From assembly GCA_018062165.1 (NCBI GenBank), contig JAGOSU010000039.1:1-6191 (forward strand): a DNA stretch of 6,191 nt, written 5' to 3'. Source of the stretch: Minisyncoccota bacterium. Lineage in GTDB: Bacteria; Patescibacteriota; Minisyncoccia; Phycocordibacterales; Phycocordibacteraceae. Made by a program: the position numbers and the translations under genes. Of this stretch, positions 1 through 6,092 are shown piece after piece; the first letter of the stretch is position 1; each line of letters starts with the position of its first letter. Under the pieces are notes generated by a model. That model did not search any database. It was not told the DNA's origin and saw only the letters and a program-made list of their open reading frames with translations.

Positions 1-40
1 TCGTAAGAATTCTCGCGCAGTGTCCCAGTGCTCCGCACAG

Positions 41-111
41 TTCTCCACACCTTCTCAGTCTATCGATTGCAGTAACACGTCGTACTTACTCACTGATTAC
101 CGTTCTCCACG
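41..111. other. DnaA-box-like repeats upstream of dnaN
   Basis: The 9-mer GTTCTCCAC occurs twice as a direct repeat, at 40-48 and 102-110. Read as DnaA boxes they are TTCTCCACA (41-49) and TTCTCCACG (103-111). These differ from the consensus TTATCCACA at one and two positions. Their spacing of 62 bases is close to six helical turns, so both would face the same side of the DNA. The region upstream of dnaN is often part of the bacterial replication origin, which makes binding by DnaA plausible, but no AT-rich unwinding element or dnaA gene is visible in the 135 bases available. This is a suggestion only. Confidence 0.3.
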
Positions 112-135
112 TATCAACAGGACTAATAAGAAGGT

Positions 136-1236
136 ATGGTAATTATTTTACAAAAAAAAGAATTCGCAGAAGTGGTGGGGATGGTATCTCGGTTTACTGA
201 TCGACGTTCAGCAACAGTGCCGGCACTTTCTGGAATCGCTATTGTTGCAGGAGACGATGGAATTAAAGTGCGCGCCACCAATCTTGAGACGGGAGTAGAT
301 ATTCACATCGAAGGAACAATCAAGAACCCTGGAGCGATTGTTCTTCCCGCTACCATCCTTCGTGAGATTTCCTCCTCCTTCTCTGGAGAGGGTCAGGTGA
401 CCATTGAACACAGTGGAGATACTGCCGTCATCAGCTCTGGTTCCGCAAAGAGTACTATGAAAACGCTTCCATTTGAGGATTTCCCAACTCTCCCACTTCC
501 AGAGAATCCTAAGACGACGTTTAGTATTGCGGGCGCTGCACTCAAAGCACTTATAAGCACTGTCGCCCCATGTGCGTCTACATCTACTATTCGTCCTGAG
601 CTTGCCTCAGTTCTTATTTCTTCTGAAGGGGGGACAGTAAAGGCGGTGGCAACTGATTCCTTCCGTCTTGCAGAGAAGAAGATGTCGGTTAAGGGAAAGA
701 TTGAAAACTTCTCCATACTGATTCCAGCAAAGAACGCACTCGACCTCGCACAGACGATTCCTGATGATGAGGTGGAGGTACGTGTTGGAGAGCACCAGTG
801 TGCCGTTCTCTGGGCCAAGAGCACTATTACGACGCGCCTTGTGTCTGCTAGCTACCCTGATTACACCCAGATCATTCCTAAGTCTTTCTCAGTGGAGGCA
901 ACACTGCTTCGTAAGGACTTTGAAGGGGCCCTCAAACGTACTGCTGTCTTCTCAGACTCCTTCCAGAAGGTTCGCCTGAGCTTTGACGTAACAGGGAAGA
1001 AGCTCGCCCTTTCTGCACACAACGCGGATGTCGGGGAGTCCGTAGAACCCATATCTGCGGCTTTTTCTGGCGAGTCTCTTGAGCTCTCCTTCAACCATCG
1101 CTACCTCCACACCCCACTTCCTCTTATTACCTCTGAGAGCATTACGCTGTCCGCAGGGGGAATAGGGAGGCCGCTCATCATCAAGGGAGTAGGGGATACG
1201 AGTTTCTTGTATTTGGTGATGCCGATGAATCAATAG
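136..1236 (+). CDS. dnaN: DNA polymerase III subunit beta (sliding clamp)
   Basis: This 366-residue protein is the ring-shaped clamp that tethers the replicative DNA polymerase and many repair proteins to DNA. It is of normal full length for the family, with three clamp folds at about residues 1-122, 126-248 and 252-366. Visible signatures are the N-terminal ILQKKEF, ATDSFRLA (172-179) and SYPDYTQIIP (239-248), which form part of the partner-binding cleft, and the C-terminal VMPM ending. Met362 and Met364 match the cleft methionines of the E. coli clamp. The start at 136 fits the family N-terminus. A purine run AGAAGG (129-134) precedes it, but only one base separates it from ATG, too close for a normal Shine-Dalgarno. 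The next gene follows after six bases, suggesting co-transcription. The sequence seen identifies the family unambiguously. Confidence 0.97.
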   Translation: MVIILQKKEFAEVVGMVSRFTDRRSATVPALSGIAIVAGDDGIKVRATNLETGVDIHIEGTIKNPGAIVLPATILREISSSFSGEGQVTIEHSGDTAVISSGSAKSTMKTLPFEDFPTLPLPENPKTTFSIAGAALKALISTVAPCASTSTIRPELASVLISSEGGTVKAVATDSFRLAEKKMSVKGKIENFSILIPAKNALDLAQTIPDDEVEVRVGEHQCAVLWAKSTITTRLVSASYPDYTQIIPKSFSVEATLLRKDFEGALKRTAVFSDSFQKVRLSFDVTGKKLALSAHNADVGESVEPISAAFSGESLELSFNHRYLHTPLPLITSESITLSAGGIGRPLIIKGVGDTSFLYLVMPMNQ

Positions 1237-1242
1237 TATCAA

Positions 1243-1701
1243 ATGAGACCAGATCAAACTGAACAAATAAACTCAGTTATTTCTGCAGCCAGCAGGGAGA
1301 GGGATAAATTTGATAACATAATTTTCCTCCTAACTGCGGGAACTCTTTCACTTTCGGCGGCGTTTGTTTCAAGTTCTACACAATACTTCTTACGCACAGA
1401 GTTTCTGTTTCTTTCTTGGGCTGCCCTGGTACTGGGCCTTATTTCTATACTTCTTGCTTATACCTTCGTTATCCTTCATTTCCGATGGTGCGCGAAAGGC
1501 ATTAAAACCGACAGCTTCGCAACGCCCGAGGATATGGAAAAAAACGGCTGGTACTATTCGGCAGAAACCACAAATTGGCTAAGCGTTTTCTTTCTGGTGG
1601 TCGGGATCATTTTCCTTACTCTTTTCGGGTATTTCAATATTAATATTGAAGACGTAACCAGCCTCCCGACCTCATCGATAGCCACTTCTACTGCCCCGTA
1701 A
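1243..1701 (+). CDS. Unrecognised protein with three predicted membrane segments
   Basis: A 152-residue protein that I do not recognise as a named family. It has a polar N-terminal stretch (about 1-24), then three hydrophobic segments at roughly 25-44, 54-78 and 112-133. A conserved-looking polar loop rich in Trp, Tyr, Asp and Glu (about 80-110) lies between the second and third. The C-terminal tail is short and rich in Ser and Thr. No signal peptide cleavage site or catalytic motif is evident. It starts six bases after dnaN, so it is probably read from the same transcript, but its topology gives no reason to link it to replication. No Shine-Dalgarno precedes the ATG. Its last 14 bases overlap the convergent penicillin-binding protein gene. 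An 18-base perfect AT-rich palindrome sits within the codons near its end. Function is unknown; the open frame, hydrophobic pattern and tight packing argue that it is real. Confidence 0.75.
   Translation: MRPDQTEQINSVISAASRERDKFDNIIFLLTAGTLSLSAAFVSSSTQYFLRTEFLFLSWAALVLGLISILLAYTFVILHFRWCAKGIKTDSFATPEDMEKNGWYYSAETTNWLSVFFLVVGIIFLTLFGYFNINIEDVTSLPTSSIATSTAP
1633..1650. repeat. 18-bp perfect AT-rich palindrome
   Basis: TTCAATATTAATATTGAA reads the same on both strands. It lies inside the 3' part of the membrane-protein gene, encoding a Phe-Asn-Ile-Asn-Ile-Glu stretch, about 40 bases from the point where the convergent genes meet. As RNA it could fold only into a weak AU hairpin, with no T-tract on either side. 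A protein-binding site or a weak bidirectional transcript end is possible; chance is also possible. Confidence 0.5.
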
Positions 1702-3763
1702 ACCCAGTCGCATTCAGCGCCTGTATCGGATACTCCCAGTGTGCGTTCTGTGCATCGCGTCGTGACGTACCTCCACCTAGAGGATTGTCCTTATCTACCC
1801 AGTAGAGAATGTCGTGCACGCCTTCGTCGCTAATGTAGACACCGCGAAGAGCAGGAGGCGCGTTCTCAGGAATACCACGCGGCTCGCCAAAGAATTCTTT
1901 TGGGCGCTTTGGAAGCGCAACATCCATGAACGCCCTCCACATAGGAGCGACCACGTAGCCGGCAGTCTCGTGCACCATAGGAGTGTTGTCGTTGTTACCG
2001 GCCCAGACACCCACTGCGAGCGATGGGGTGTAGCCCACGGTCCAGGTATCACGGTATTCGTTGGTGGTACCGGTCTTAGCCGCTACGTCGTAGCCTGCGA
2101 TGTTGAACGGATTGTCCGGACGATACGAAGGAATGCGTGCCTGGTTGTTAGAAAGCATCGAAGAGATGTCGCGAGCTACCCCTGGGTCAAGCACGGGCTC
2201 TGGGTGCGCTTCGTACTCCTCAAGGACCGTGCCCTTCATATCAGTAACCTTTAGAACCGCCACCGGAGGCACACGTACGCCATCGTTGGCGAAGACACCG
2301 AAAGCGCTCGTGAGCTCAAGAAGCTTCACTTCCCCGGCACCAAGAGCCAGCGAGAGGCCGTATTGGTCAGCGTTCGTAAGGGTGCTAATACCCATCTGGC
2401 TTGCCAGTGCGATGACATTGTTGATTCCTGCCAGGTACATCGTCTTTACGGCCGGGATGTTAATCGACTGTGCAAGGGCGGTCGTGAACGTCATAGGACC
2501 CCGGAACTTGTCATCGAAGTTCCCCGGAGCGTAGCAAGGGTAGGTACCATTAAAGTTATCTGCCGGACTGCAGGAGGTAGAGAACTGGGTAGGGAGGTCA
2601 AAGATAATAGTCTGCGGGGTGAAGCCCTTCAGGAGTGCAGCTGCGTACACGAACGGCTTGAAGGAAGACCCCGGCTGACGGTTTGCAGTCACGGAGTTGT
2701 AGCTACCATCAATCTCCTCGTTGAAGTAGTCGCGTGAACCCACCATAGAAAGTATCTCGCCGGTCTTAGGATCGATGGCGACGAGTGCGGCGTTGTTGGC
2801 GTTAAACTTCTCAACGTTGGCGGCTCCGTATTCAGAGACAATCGCCTCAGCTTCGTGCTGGAGCTCTGCATCAATAGACGTGATGACGGTGAGTCCTTCC
2901 TCAACCACCTCTGGCCCATACTTCTCTTCAAGATACTCACGCACATAGAAGACGAAGTGCGGCGCAATAATCGAAGAGTTCGGCTGTGCACTGAAGGTAA
3001 CGACCTCAGCCTTTGCCGCCGCATACTGTTCCTCGTTAAGGAATCCAACCTTCTTCATGCGGTCGAGCACGAGGTTTTTGCGAGCATCAAGCTCGTCGCG
3101 GTGGTTACCGTACGGAGAATAGCGAGTAGGGGACTGCGGAAGTGCTGCGAGATACGCTGCCTCGCCAACCGTTACATCCTTTGCGCTCTTCCCGAAGAAT
3201 GCACGAGCAGCTGCTTCAGCGCCGTAGAGCGTGCCGCCGTAGGGAGTGTTGTTGAGGTAGAGCTCAAGAATCTCATCCTTGGTGAAGCGCTGCTCAAGCT
3301 TGAGCGCAAGCACCCACTCATGTACCTTGCGGATAATAGTCTTATCTCCCGTGAGCAGCGTCATCTTCACCACCTGCTGCGTAATAGTGGAGCCTCCCTG
3401 GCTGAAGGAACCGGTCGCAAGGTTTACCAACACTGCACGCAGGAAGGAGATGGGGCGCACGCCCATGTGCTGGTAGAAGGTGTCGTCTTCAATAGCAATG
3501 GAGGCATTGCGTATGTTCTCGGAGATTGCCGAAAGCGGAACGATGTTGCGGCGCACATCAGTATTAAGGTCGTAGAGAATGGTGTCGCCCGTGCGGTCGT
3601 AAATCTTAGTCGACTGCGTGACCTTCCTGTAGGAAAGGGAATCAAGGTCAGGCACCGGCGTGAGCGCCATAAGGATGAGGCCTGCGCCTGCAATACAGAA
3701 AAGGATGCCGGCAAAGACAAAGAGTCTGCGGGTGATGGGGTGGGCGCGCTTCTTACGAGGCAT
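1688..3763 (-). CDS. Class A penicillin-binding protein (PBP1A-like, bifunctional)
   Basis: This 691-residue enzyme both polymerises glycan strands from lipid II and cross-links their peptides, outside the cytoplasmic membrane. A short basic cytoplasmic tail (1-13) precedes one membrane anchor (about 14-35). The glycosyltransferase family 51 domain (about 55-230) shows IEDDTFYQHMG with catalytic Glu92, GGSTITQQ (123-130), RKVHE with the second Glu149, and YGAEAAARAFFGK. The transpeptidase domain (about 322-615) has the SxxK motif SSFK with nucleophile Ser366, SIN (433-435) and KTGT (563-566). All catalytic residues are present. The ~70-residue tail has no PASTA or other extra domain; its final segment resembles tails of Patescibacteria homologues as I know them. 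There is no Shine-Dalgarno. A terminator ends just 18 bases before the start codon, so it needs its own promoter or read-through. A TG-A-TAGCAT extended -10 at 3771-3779 would give an almost leaderless mRNA. It could be named mrcA, ponA or pbpF by different annotators. Confidence 0.96.
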   Translation of the reverse strand: MPRKKRAHPITRRLFVFAGILFCIAGAGLILMALTPVPDLDSLSYRKVTQSTKIYDRTGDTILYDLNTDVRRNIVPLSAISENIRNASIAIEDDTFYQHMGVRPISFLRAVLVNLATGSFSQGGSTITQQVVKMTLLTGDKTIIRKVHEWVLALKLEQRFTKDEILELYLNNTPYGGTLYGAEAAARAFFGKSAKDVTVGEAAYLAALPQSPTRYSPYGNHRDELDARKNLVLDRMKKVGFLNEEQYAAAKAEVVTFSAQPNSSIIAPHFVFYVREYLEEKYGPEVVEEGLTVITSIDAELQHEAEAIVSEYGAANVEKFNANNAALVAIDPKTGEILSMVGSRDYFNEEIDGSYNSVTANRQPGSSFKPFVYAAALLKGFTPQTIIFDLPTQFSTSCSPADNFNGTYPCYAPGNFDDKFRGPMTFTTALAQSINIPAVKTMYLAGINNVIALASQMGISTLTNADQYGLSLALGAGEVKLLELTSAFGVFANDGVRVPPVAVLKVTDMKGTVLEEYEAHPEPVLDPGVARDISSMLSNNQARIPSYRPDNPFNIAGYDVAAKTGTTNEYRDTWTVGYTPSLAVGVWAGNNDNTPMVHETAGYVVAPMWRAFMDVALPKRPKEFFGEPRGIPENAPPALRGVYISDEGVHDILYWVDKDNPLGGGTSRRDAQNAHWEYPIQALNATGFTGQ

Positions 3764-3770
3764 TGGGAGA

Positions 3771-3779
3771 ATGCTATCA
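3771..3779 (-). promoter_or_regulatory. Possible extended -10 element before the penicillin-binding protein gene
   Basis: On the minus strand TGATAGCAT fits an extended -10 (TG, one base, then TAGCAT). It ends seven bases before the ATG at 3763, so transcription would begin at about the start codon itself. There is no matching -35; that position is occupied by the preceding terminator stem. The match is short and could be chance. Confidence 0.25.
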
Positions 3780-3780
3780 C

Positions 3781-3813
3781 AAAAAGCAAAAGGCCCGCGT
3801 TGAGCGGGCCTTT
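3781..3813 (-). terminator. Intrinsic terminator of the acidic microprotein gene
   Basis: A perfect 10-bp stem, AAAGGCCCGC (3789-3798) with GCGGGCCTTT (3804-3813), closes a five-base loop. Read on the minus strand, the stem is followed by a T-rich tail TGCTTTTT. Geometry and orientation fit an intrinsic terminator for the small gene ending at 3823, only nine bases away. It would also separate that transcript from the downstream cell-wall gene. Confidence 0.88.
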
Positions 3814-3822
3814 GGGATTGCC

Positions 3823-3942
3823 TTAGAAGGCGTCCTTCTCTTCTTCAGTTTCGTCGTCTGCGGTCTCTTCGGCGTCCTCGTCTTCATCCATGTCGTCATC
3901 GAGATCGAGAACATCGTCATCCTTCATTGCATCGTCGTCCAT
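3823..3942 (-). CDS. Very acidic 39-residue microprotein
   Basis: A short open frame from ATG at 3942 to TAA at 3823. The product begins MDDDAMKDDDVLDL and ends EEEKDAF. Sixteen Asp and eight Glu make up 24 of 39 residues, against two Lys and no Arg, so net charge is about -22 and no fold is expected. An in-frame TAA lies four codons before the ATG; TTG at 3948 is an alternative start. A strong intrinsic terminator on the same strand starts nine bases after the stop, which is the best evidence that a transcript ends here. Acidic tails of this kind occur in histone chaperones, DNA mimics and RNA-polymerase delta-type proteins, but nothing here identifies a role. No Shine-Dalgarno is present; TAATTT six bases before the ATG could act as a -10 giving a leaderless mRNA. 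The low-complexity composition means a non-coding transcript remains possible. Confidence 0.6.
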   Translation of the reverse strand: MDDDAMKDDDVLDLDDDMDEDEDAEETADDETEEEKDAF

Positions 3943-3966
3943 GTGCAAAAATTACTGTTGTAAGCC

Positions 3967-3979
3967 CCGCAGGCTGCGG
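3967..3979. other. Short GC hairpin between ruvC and the acidic gene
   Basis: CCGCA and TGCGG form a perfect 5-bp stem around a three-base loop in the 87-base gap between ruvC and the acidic microprotein gene. Read on the minus strand it is followed by GGGCTTACAACAG before any T-run, so it is a poor intrinsic terminator. A second small hairpin, CCCC-TACT-GGGG, covers the ruvC stop codon at 4027-4038. Either could stabilise the 3' end of the ruv transcript. Confidence 0.35.
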
Positions 3980-4029
3980 AGTGCCTCTATTTGACCAGAC
4001 TTCGGCTCCTTTGCAACGGGGGACAACCC

Positions 4030-4503
4030 CTACTGGGGAAAACCGCTCGAGAGGGCGGTGATGCCTATGGCGATAGCGTCGAGCTCATCATCCAGACGCT
4101 TCTTCGGGGGAAGCGTTATAAGGAGGGGCAGCATCTTAGCGATGGCTGCCTTGTCGGCCGCTCCGTTCCCCGTAACCGCAAGCTTTATGGTCCCTGGGGC
4201 GAATTCCTGCACCGGAACCCCGGTCCTTCCGATGGCGGCAAGGACCGCGCCGCGGGCCTCAGCCACTCCCATGGCGCTCGACTTGTTCACGCTAAAGAAA
4301 AGCTTCTCAATGGCAAGCATGTCTGGCTGGTATTTAGCGAGCGCCTCTTCTACCGCCATGCGTACTTCAGAAAGACGGTCATGGTGCGCGCCTTTGGCAG
4401 GAATAAGGCAATCGCTCCAGACAAGCACTGGTTTATTGCCCGTTCCTTCAACGACAGCGATACCGAGGCGGTCGTAGCCCGGGTCAATCGCCAGTATTCT
4501 CAT
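4030..4503 (-). CDS. ruvC: Crossover junction endodeoxyribonuclease RuvC
   Basis: A 157-residue Holliday-junction resolvase that, as a dimer, cuts two opposing strands of a four-way junction after branch migration by RuvAB. The RNase H-like fold is clear: MRILAIDPGYDRLG at the start supplies catalytic Asp7, IEKLFF supplies Glu66, and DDELDAIAIG near the end supplies the acidic pair Asp138/139 and Asp142. The stretch AEARGAVLAA (81-90) and the basic KPPKKR-like turn (about 132-136) also fit the family. It is slightly shorter than E. coli RuvC (173 residues), mainly at the C-terminus. The frame is open further upstream, but the ATG at 4503 matches the conserved N-terminus exactly. That start lies inside the end of yebC, giving a 20-base overlap that implies translational coupling. 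A weak GAGG three bases before ATG is the only candidate ribosome site. Confidence 0.96.
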   Translation of the reverse strand: MRILAIDPGYDRLGIAVVEGTGNKPVLVWSDCLIPAKGAHHDRLSEVRMAVEEALAKYQPDMLAIEKLFFSVNKSSAMGVAEARGAVLAAIGRTGVPVQEFAPGTIKLAVTGNGAADKAAIAKMLPLLITLPPKKRLDDELDAIAIGITALSSGFPQ

Positions 4504-5041
4504 AGCCCTCGGCGTTAGTGAACACCTCCTGCACGTCCTCCTGCTCATCAAGAATGGTGAGAATCTCCTCGAGCTTTCCTTCGTCGTCTGCCGCAACGGG
4601 CATCTTTGGGTCATTTGCCGAATATCGGCCATCAGGACTCTTCGTAAACGCCCATGACGCGCTTCCTGGCGTGCCGAGCTCGTACCCATTCTTTGAAAGT
4701 AAATGCTTTATCTCCTGCGTTGTGCGATTCTTGCTGTCGGTAACGGCGCTCGCAATGATGGCGATGCCGCCAGGACCGTAGAACTCGTAGGCTACCTGCT
4801 CGAGTTCGCTAGAATCTTTGGATGCACCTTTAGTAATTGCGCGGTCGATGTTGTCTTTGGGCATGTTGGCCGCCTTTGCGCGTGTGATGACTGCGGCGAG
4901 ACCGGGAGAGGAAACATTCCCGCCAGCTTTCTTAGACTCAAGGGCGAGCTCGCGCGCGAAGCGAGAGAAGACGCGGGAACGGGCAGCATCCGTCACCCCC
5001 TTCTGACGTTTTATCTGAGACCATTTTGAGTGTCCTGACAT
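4484..5041 (-). CDS. yebC: YebC/PmpR/TACO1 family protein, shortened
   Basis: This 185-residue protein opens with the family signature MSGHSKWSQIKRQKG and continues with ITRAKAANMPKDNIDRAI (52-69) and YEFYGPGGIAI (85-95), then NRTTQEIKHLLSKNG (105-119). Typical members have about 240-250 residues. Here, after WAFTKSPDG (130-138), the chain passes within about 15 residues to the terminal ILTILDEQEDVQEVFTNAE segment, so most of the middle alpha/beta domain is absent. The frame is intact, and the deletion looks evolved rather than a frameshift. The family was long annotated as transcriptional regulators; later work on YebC and mitochondrial TACO1 points to ribosome-associated help with difficult (proline-rich) sequences. 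It starts one base after the ruvB stop and overlaps ruvC, matching the frequent linkage of yebC to ruv genes. No Shine-Dalgarno is visible. Confidence 0.95.
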   Translation of the reverse strand: MSGHSKWSQIKRQKGVTDAARSRVFSRFARELALESKKAGGNVSSPGLAAVITRAKAANMPKDNIDRAITKGASKDSSELEQVAYEFYGPGGIAIIASAVTDSKNRTTQEIKHLLSKNGYELGTPGSASWAFTKSPDGRYSANDPKMPVAADDEGKLEEILTILDEQEDVQEVFTNAEGYENTGD

Positions 5042-5042
5042 A

Positions 5043-6038
5043 TTAGTTTGCCGCTAAGTACGCTCGCCCCTTCTCCGTAAGCACACGCCCTCTTGAAGAG
5101 CGCTCAACAAACCCAAGCCGAAGCAGGAAGGGTTCGTACACGTTCTCAAGCGTATCCGGGTCTTCGTGGAGTGCTGAGGCGAGGGCGCGGATACCGGCAG
5201 GGCCGCCCTTAAATCCTTTCTCCAGTGTCTCGAGATATCGGCGGTCATCTTTGGTAAGACCAAGCGTATCAATACCAAACATCTGGCAGGCGAGGTCACA
5301 AACTTCAGTCGTGATGTCTTTCTCGGCAACCTCGGCGTAGTCGCGTACGCGCTTCAACAGAGCATTAGCAACGCGAGGGGTGGCGCGGCTCCTTCCTGCA
5401 ATTTGTTCAATCACATTGTCCGGGGCCTTGAGCCCGAGCATGCGGATGGAGCGCTTCACGATGGAGCGGAGGTCCTCGTCAGAATAAAAGTCGAGCTGGT
5501 ACACGCCGCCACCGAAACGGGAACGAAGTGGACCAGAAATGTGAGAGACCTTAGTCGTCGCACCTACCAAGGTAAAGCGGGGGAGTGAAAGCTCAACCGT
5601 GCGAGCTGATGGTCCTTTGCCGAGTACGATATCGAGCGTGCCGGACTCAAGTGCCGGATACAAAAGCTCCTCCACCTTGCTTCCGAGCTGGTGAATCTCG
5701 TCTATAAAGAGGATGGAGTTGGGTTCCAGGTTCGTAAGTATTGCTGCGAGGTCACCTGCGCGCTCAATGGCGACACCGGAAGTGCTTCGAATGGGGCGTT
5801 CAAGCGTTGCGGCAACCAAATGAGCGAGTGTCGTCTTACCAACTCCTGGCGGACCATAGAACAAAAGGTGCTCGGGCATGTCACCGCGCTTCTTTGCAGC
5901 TTCGAGCACCACTTTTACGTTGGCTTTGACGTGTCCCTGGCCCACATATTCGTCCCAAATAGTAGGTCGCAGCGCCGCATCAAGTGCTTGGTCGCGTGGG
6001 ACCGCCTCTTTCTGCGGTTCTAGGGGGGTACTTGACAT
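5043..6038 (-). CDS. ruvB: Holliday junction branch migration ATPase RuvB
   Basis: A 331-residue hexameric AAA+ motor that, loaded by RuvA, pumps DNA through Holliday junctions. Motifs in order are LRPTIWDEYVGQ (23-34), Walker A GPPGVGKTT (62-70), Walker B ILFIDEIHQL (109-118), sensor 1 LVGATTK (157-163), the arginine finger GPLRSRFG (169-176), and sensor 2 GRSRATPRVANALLKRVRD (215-233). The C-terminal winged-helix DNA-binding domain includes GGPAGIRALASALHED (278-293) and YEPFLLRLGFVERSSRGRV (301-319). Length is normal. The frame is open 26 codons further upstream, but that extension is not family-like. It would also start upstream of the TATAAT box, so ATG 6038 is preferred. It is first of the ruvB-yebC-ruvC cluster. 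No ruvA is in the window, so its partner must be encoded elsewhere. No Shine-Dalgarno precedes the start. Confidence 0.97.
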   Translation of the reverse strand: MSSTPLEPQKEAVPRDQALDAALRPTIWDEYVGQGHVKANVKVVLEAAKKRGDMPEHLLFYGPPGVGKTTLAHLVAATLERPIRSTSGVAIERAGDLAAILTNLEPNSILFIDEIHQLGSKVEELLYPALESGTLDIVLGKGPSARTVELSLPRFTLVGATTKVSHISGPLRSRFGGGVYQLDFYSDEDLRSIVKRSIRMLGLKAPDNVIEQIAGRSRATPRVANALLKRVRDYAEVAEKDITTEVCDLACQMFGIDTLGLTKDDRRYLETLEKGFKGGPAGIRALASALHEDPDTLENVYEPFLLRLGFVERSSRGRVLTEKGRAYLAAN

Positions 6039-6059
6039 AAAAACAGGGTATGCTAGTAT
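6032..6059 (+). promoter_or_regulatory. Divergent promoter facing away from ruvB
   Basis: On the plus strand a perfect -35 TTGACA (6032-6037) is followed, after a 16-base spacer, by TAGTAT (6054-6059) preceded by TGC, an extended -10. This is the best sigma70-type promoter in the window. The -35 overlaps the ruvB start codon read on the other strand. The predicted start is near 6066, and no protein-coding frame lies downstream within the window. Confidence 0.5.
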
Positions 6060-6062
6060 CCC

Positions 6063-6092
6063 ATTATACCTCAGTTCGGAGAGGTAGCGGAA
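6063..6092 (-). promoter_or_regulatory. Probable ruvB promoter
   Basis: A perfect -10 TATAAT on the minus strand (6068-6063) lies 25 bases before the ruvB ATG, giving a predicted leader of about 18 bases. The -35 is poor: TTCCGC at 6092-6087 with an 18-base spacer. This promoter would drive ruvB, yebC and ruvC. It overlaps the predicted start of the divergent transcript, so the two promoters may interfere with each other. Confidence 0.5.

Noticed and set aside
2855..3826. A 323-codon plus-strand open frame antisense to the penicillin-binding protein gene.
   Set aside because: It is fully opposite a gene with complete catalytic motifs. Its translation is rich in Arg, Cys and Val without family motifs, as expected of a shadow frame.
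3763..3963. A plus-strand open frame across the acidic gene and terminator, with a hydrophobic translation.
   Set aside because: The hydrophobic run is simply the antisense reading of Asp/Glu codons (GAY/GAR read as Val, Phe, Leu, Ile). The terminator stem also lies inside it.
4504..4689. An N-terminal extension of RuvC.
   Set aside because: It lies entirely within yebC in another frame and is unlike RuvC. The ATG at 4503 gives the conserved MRILAIDPG start.
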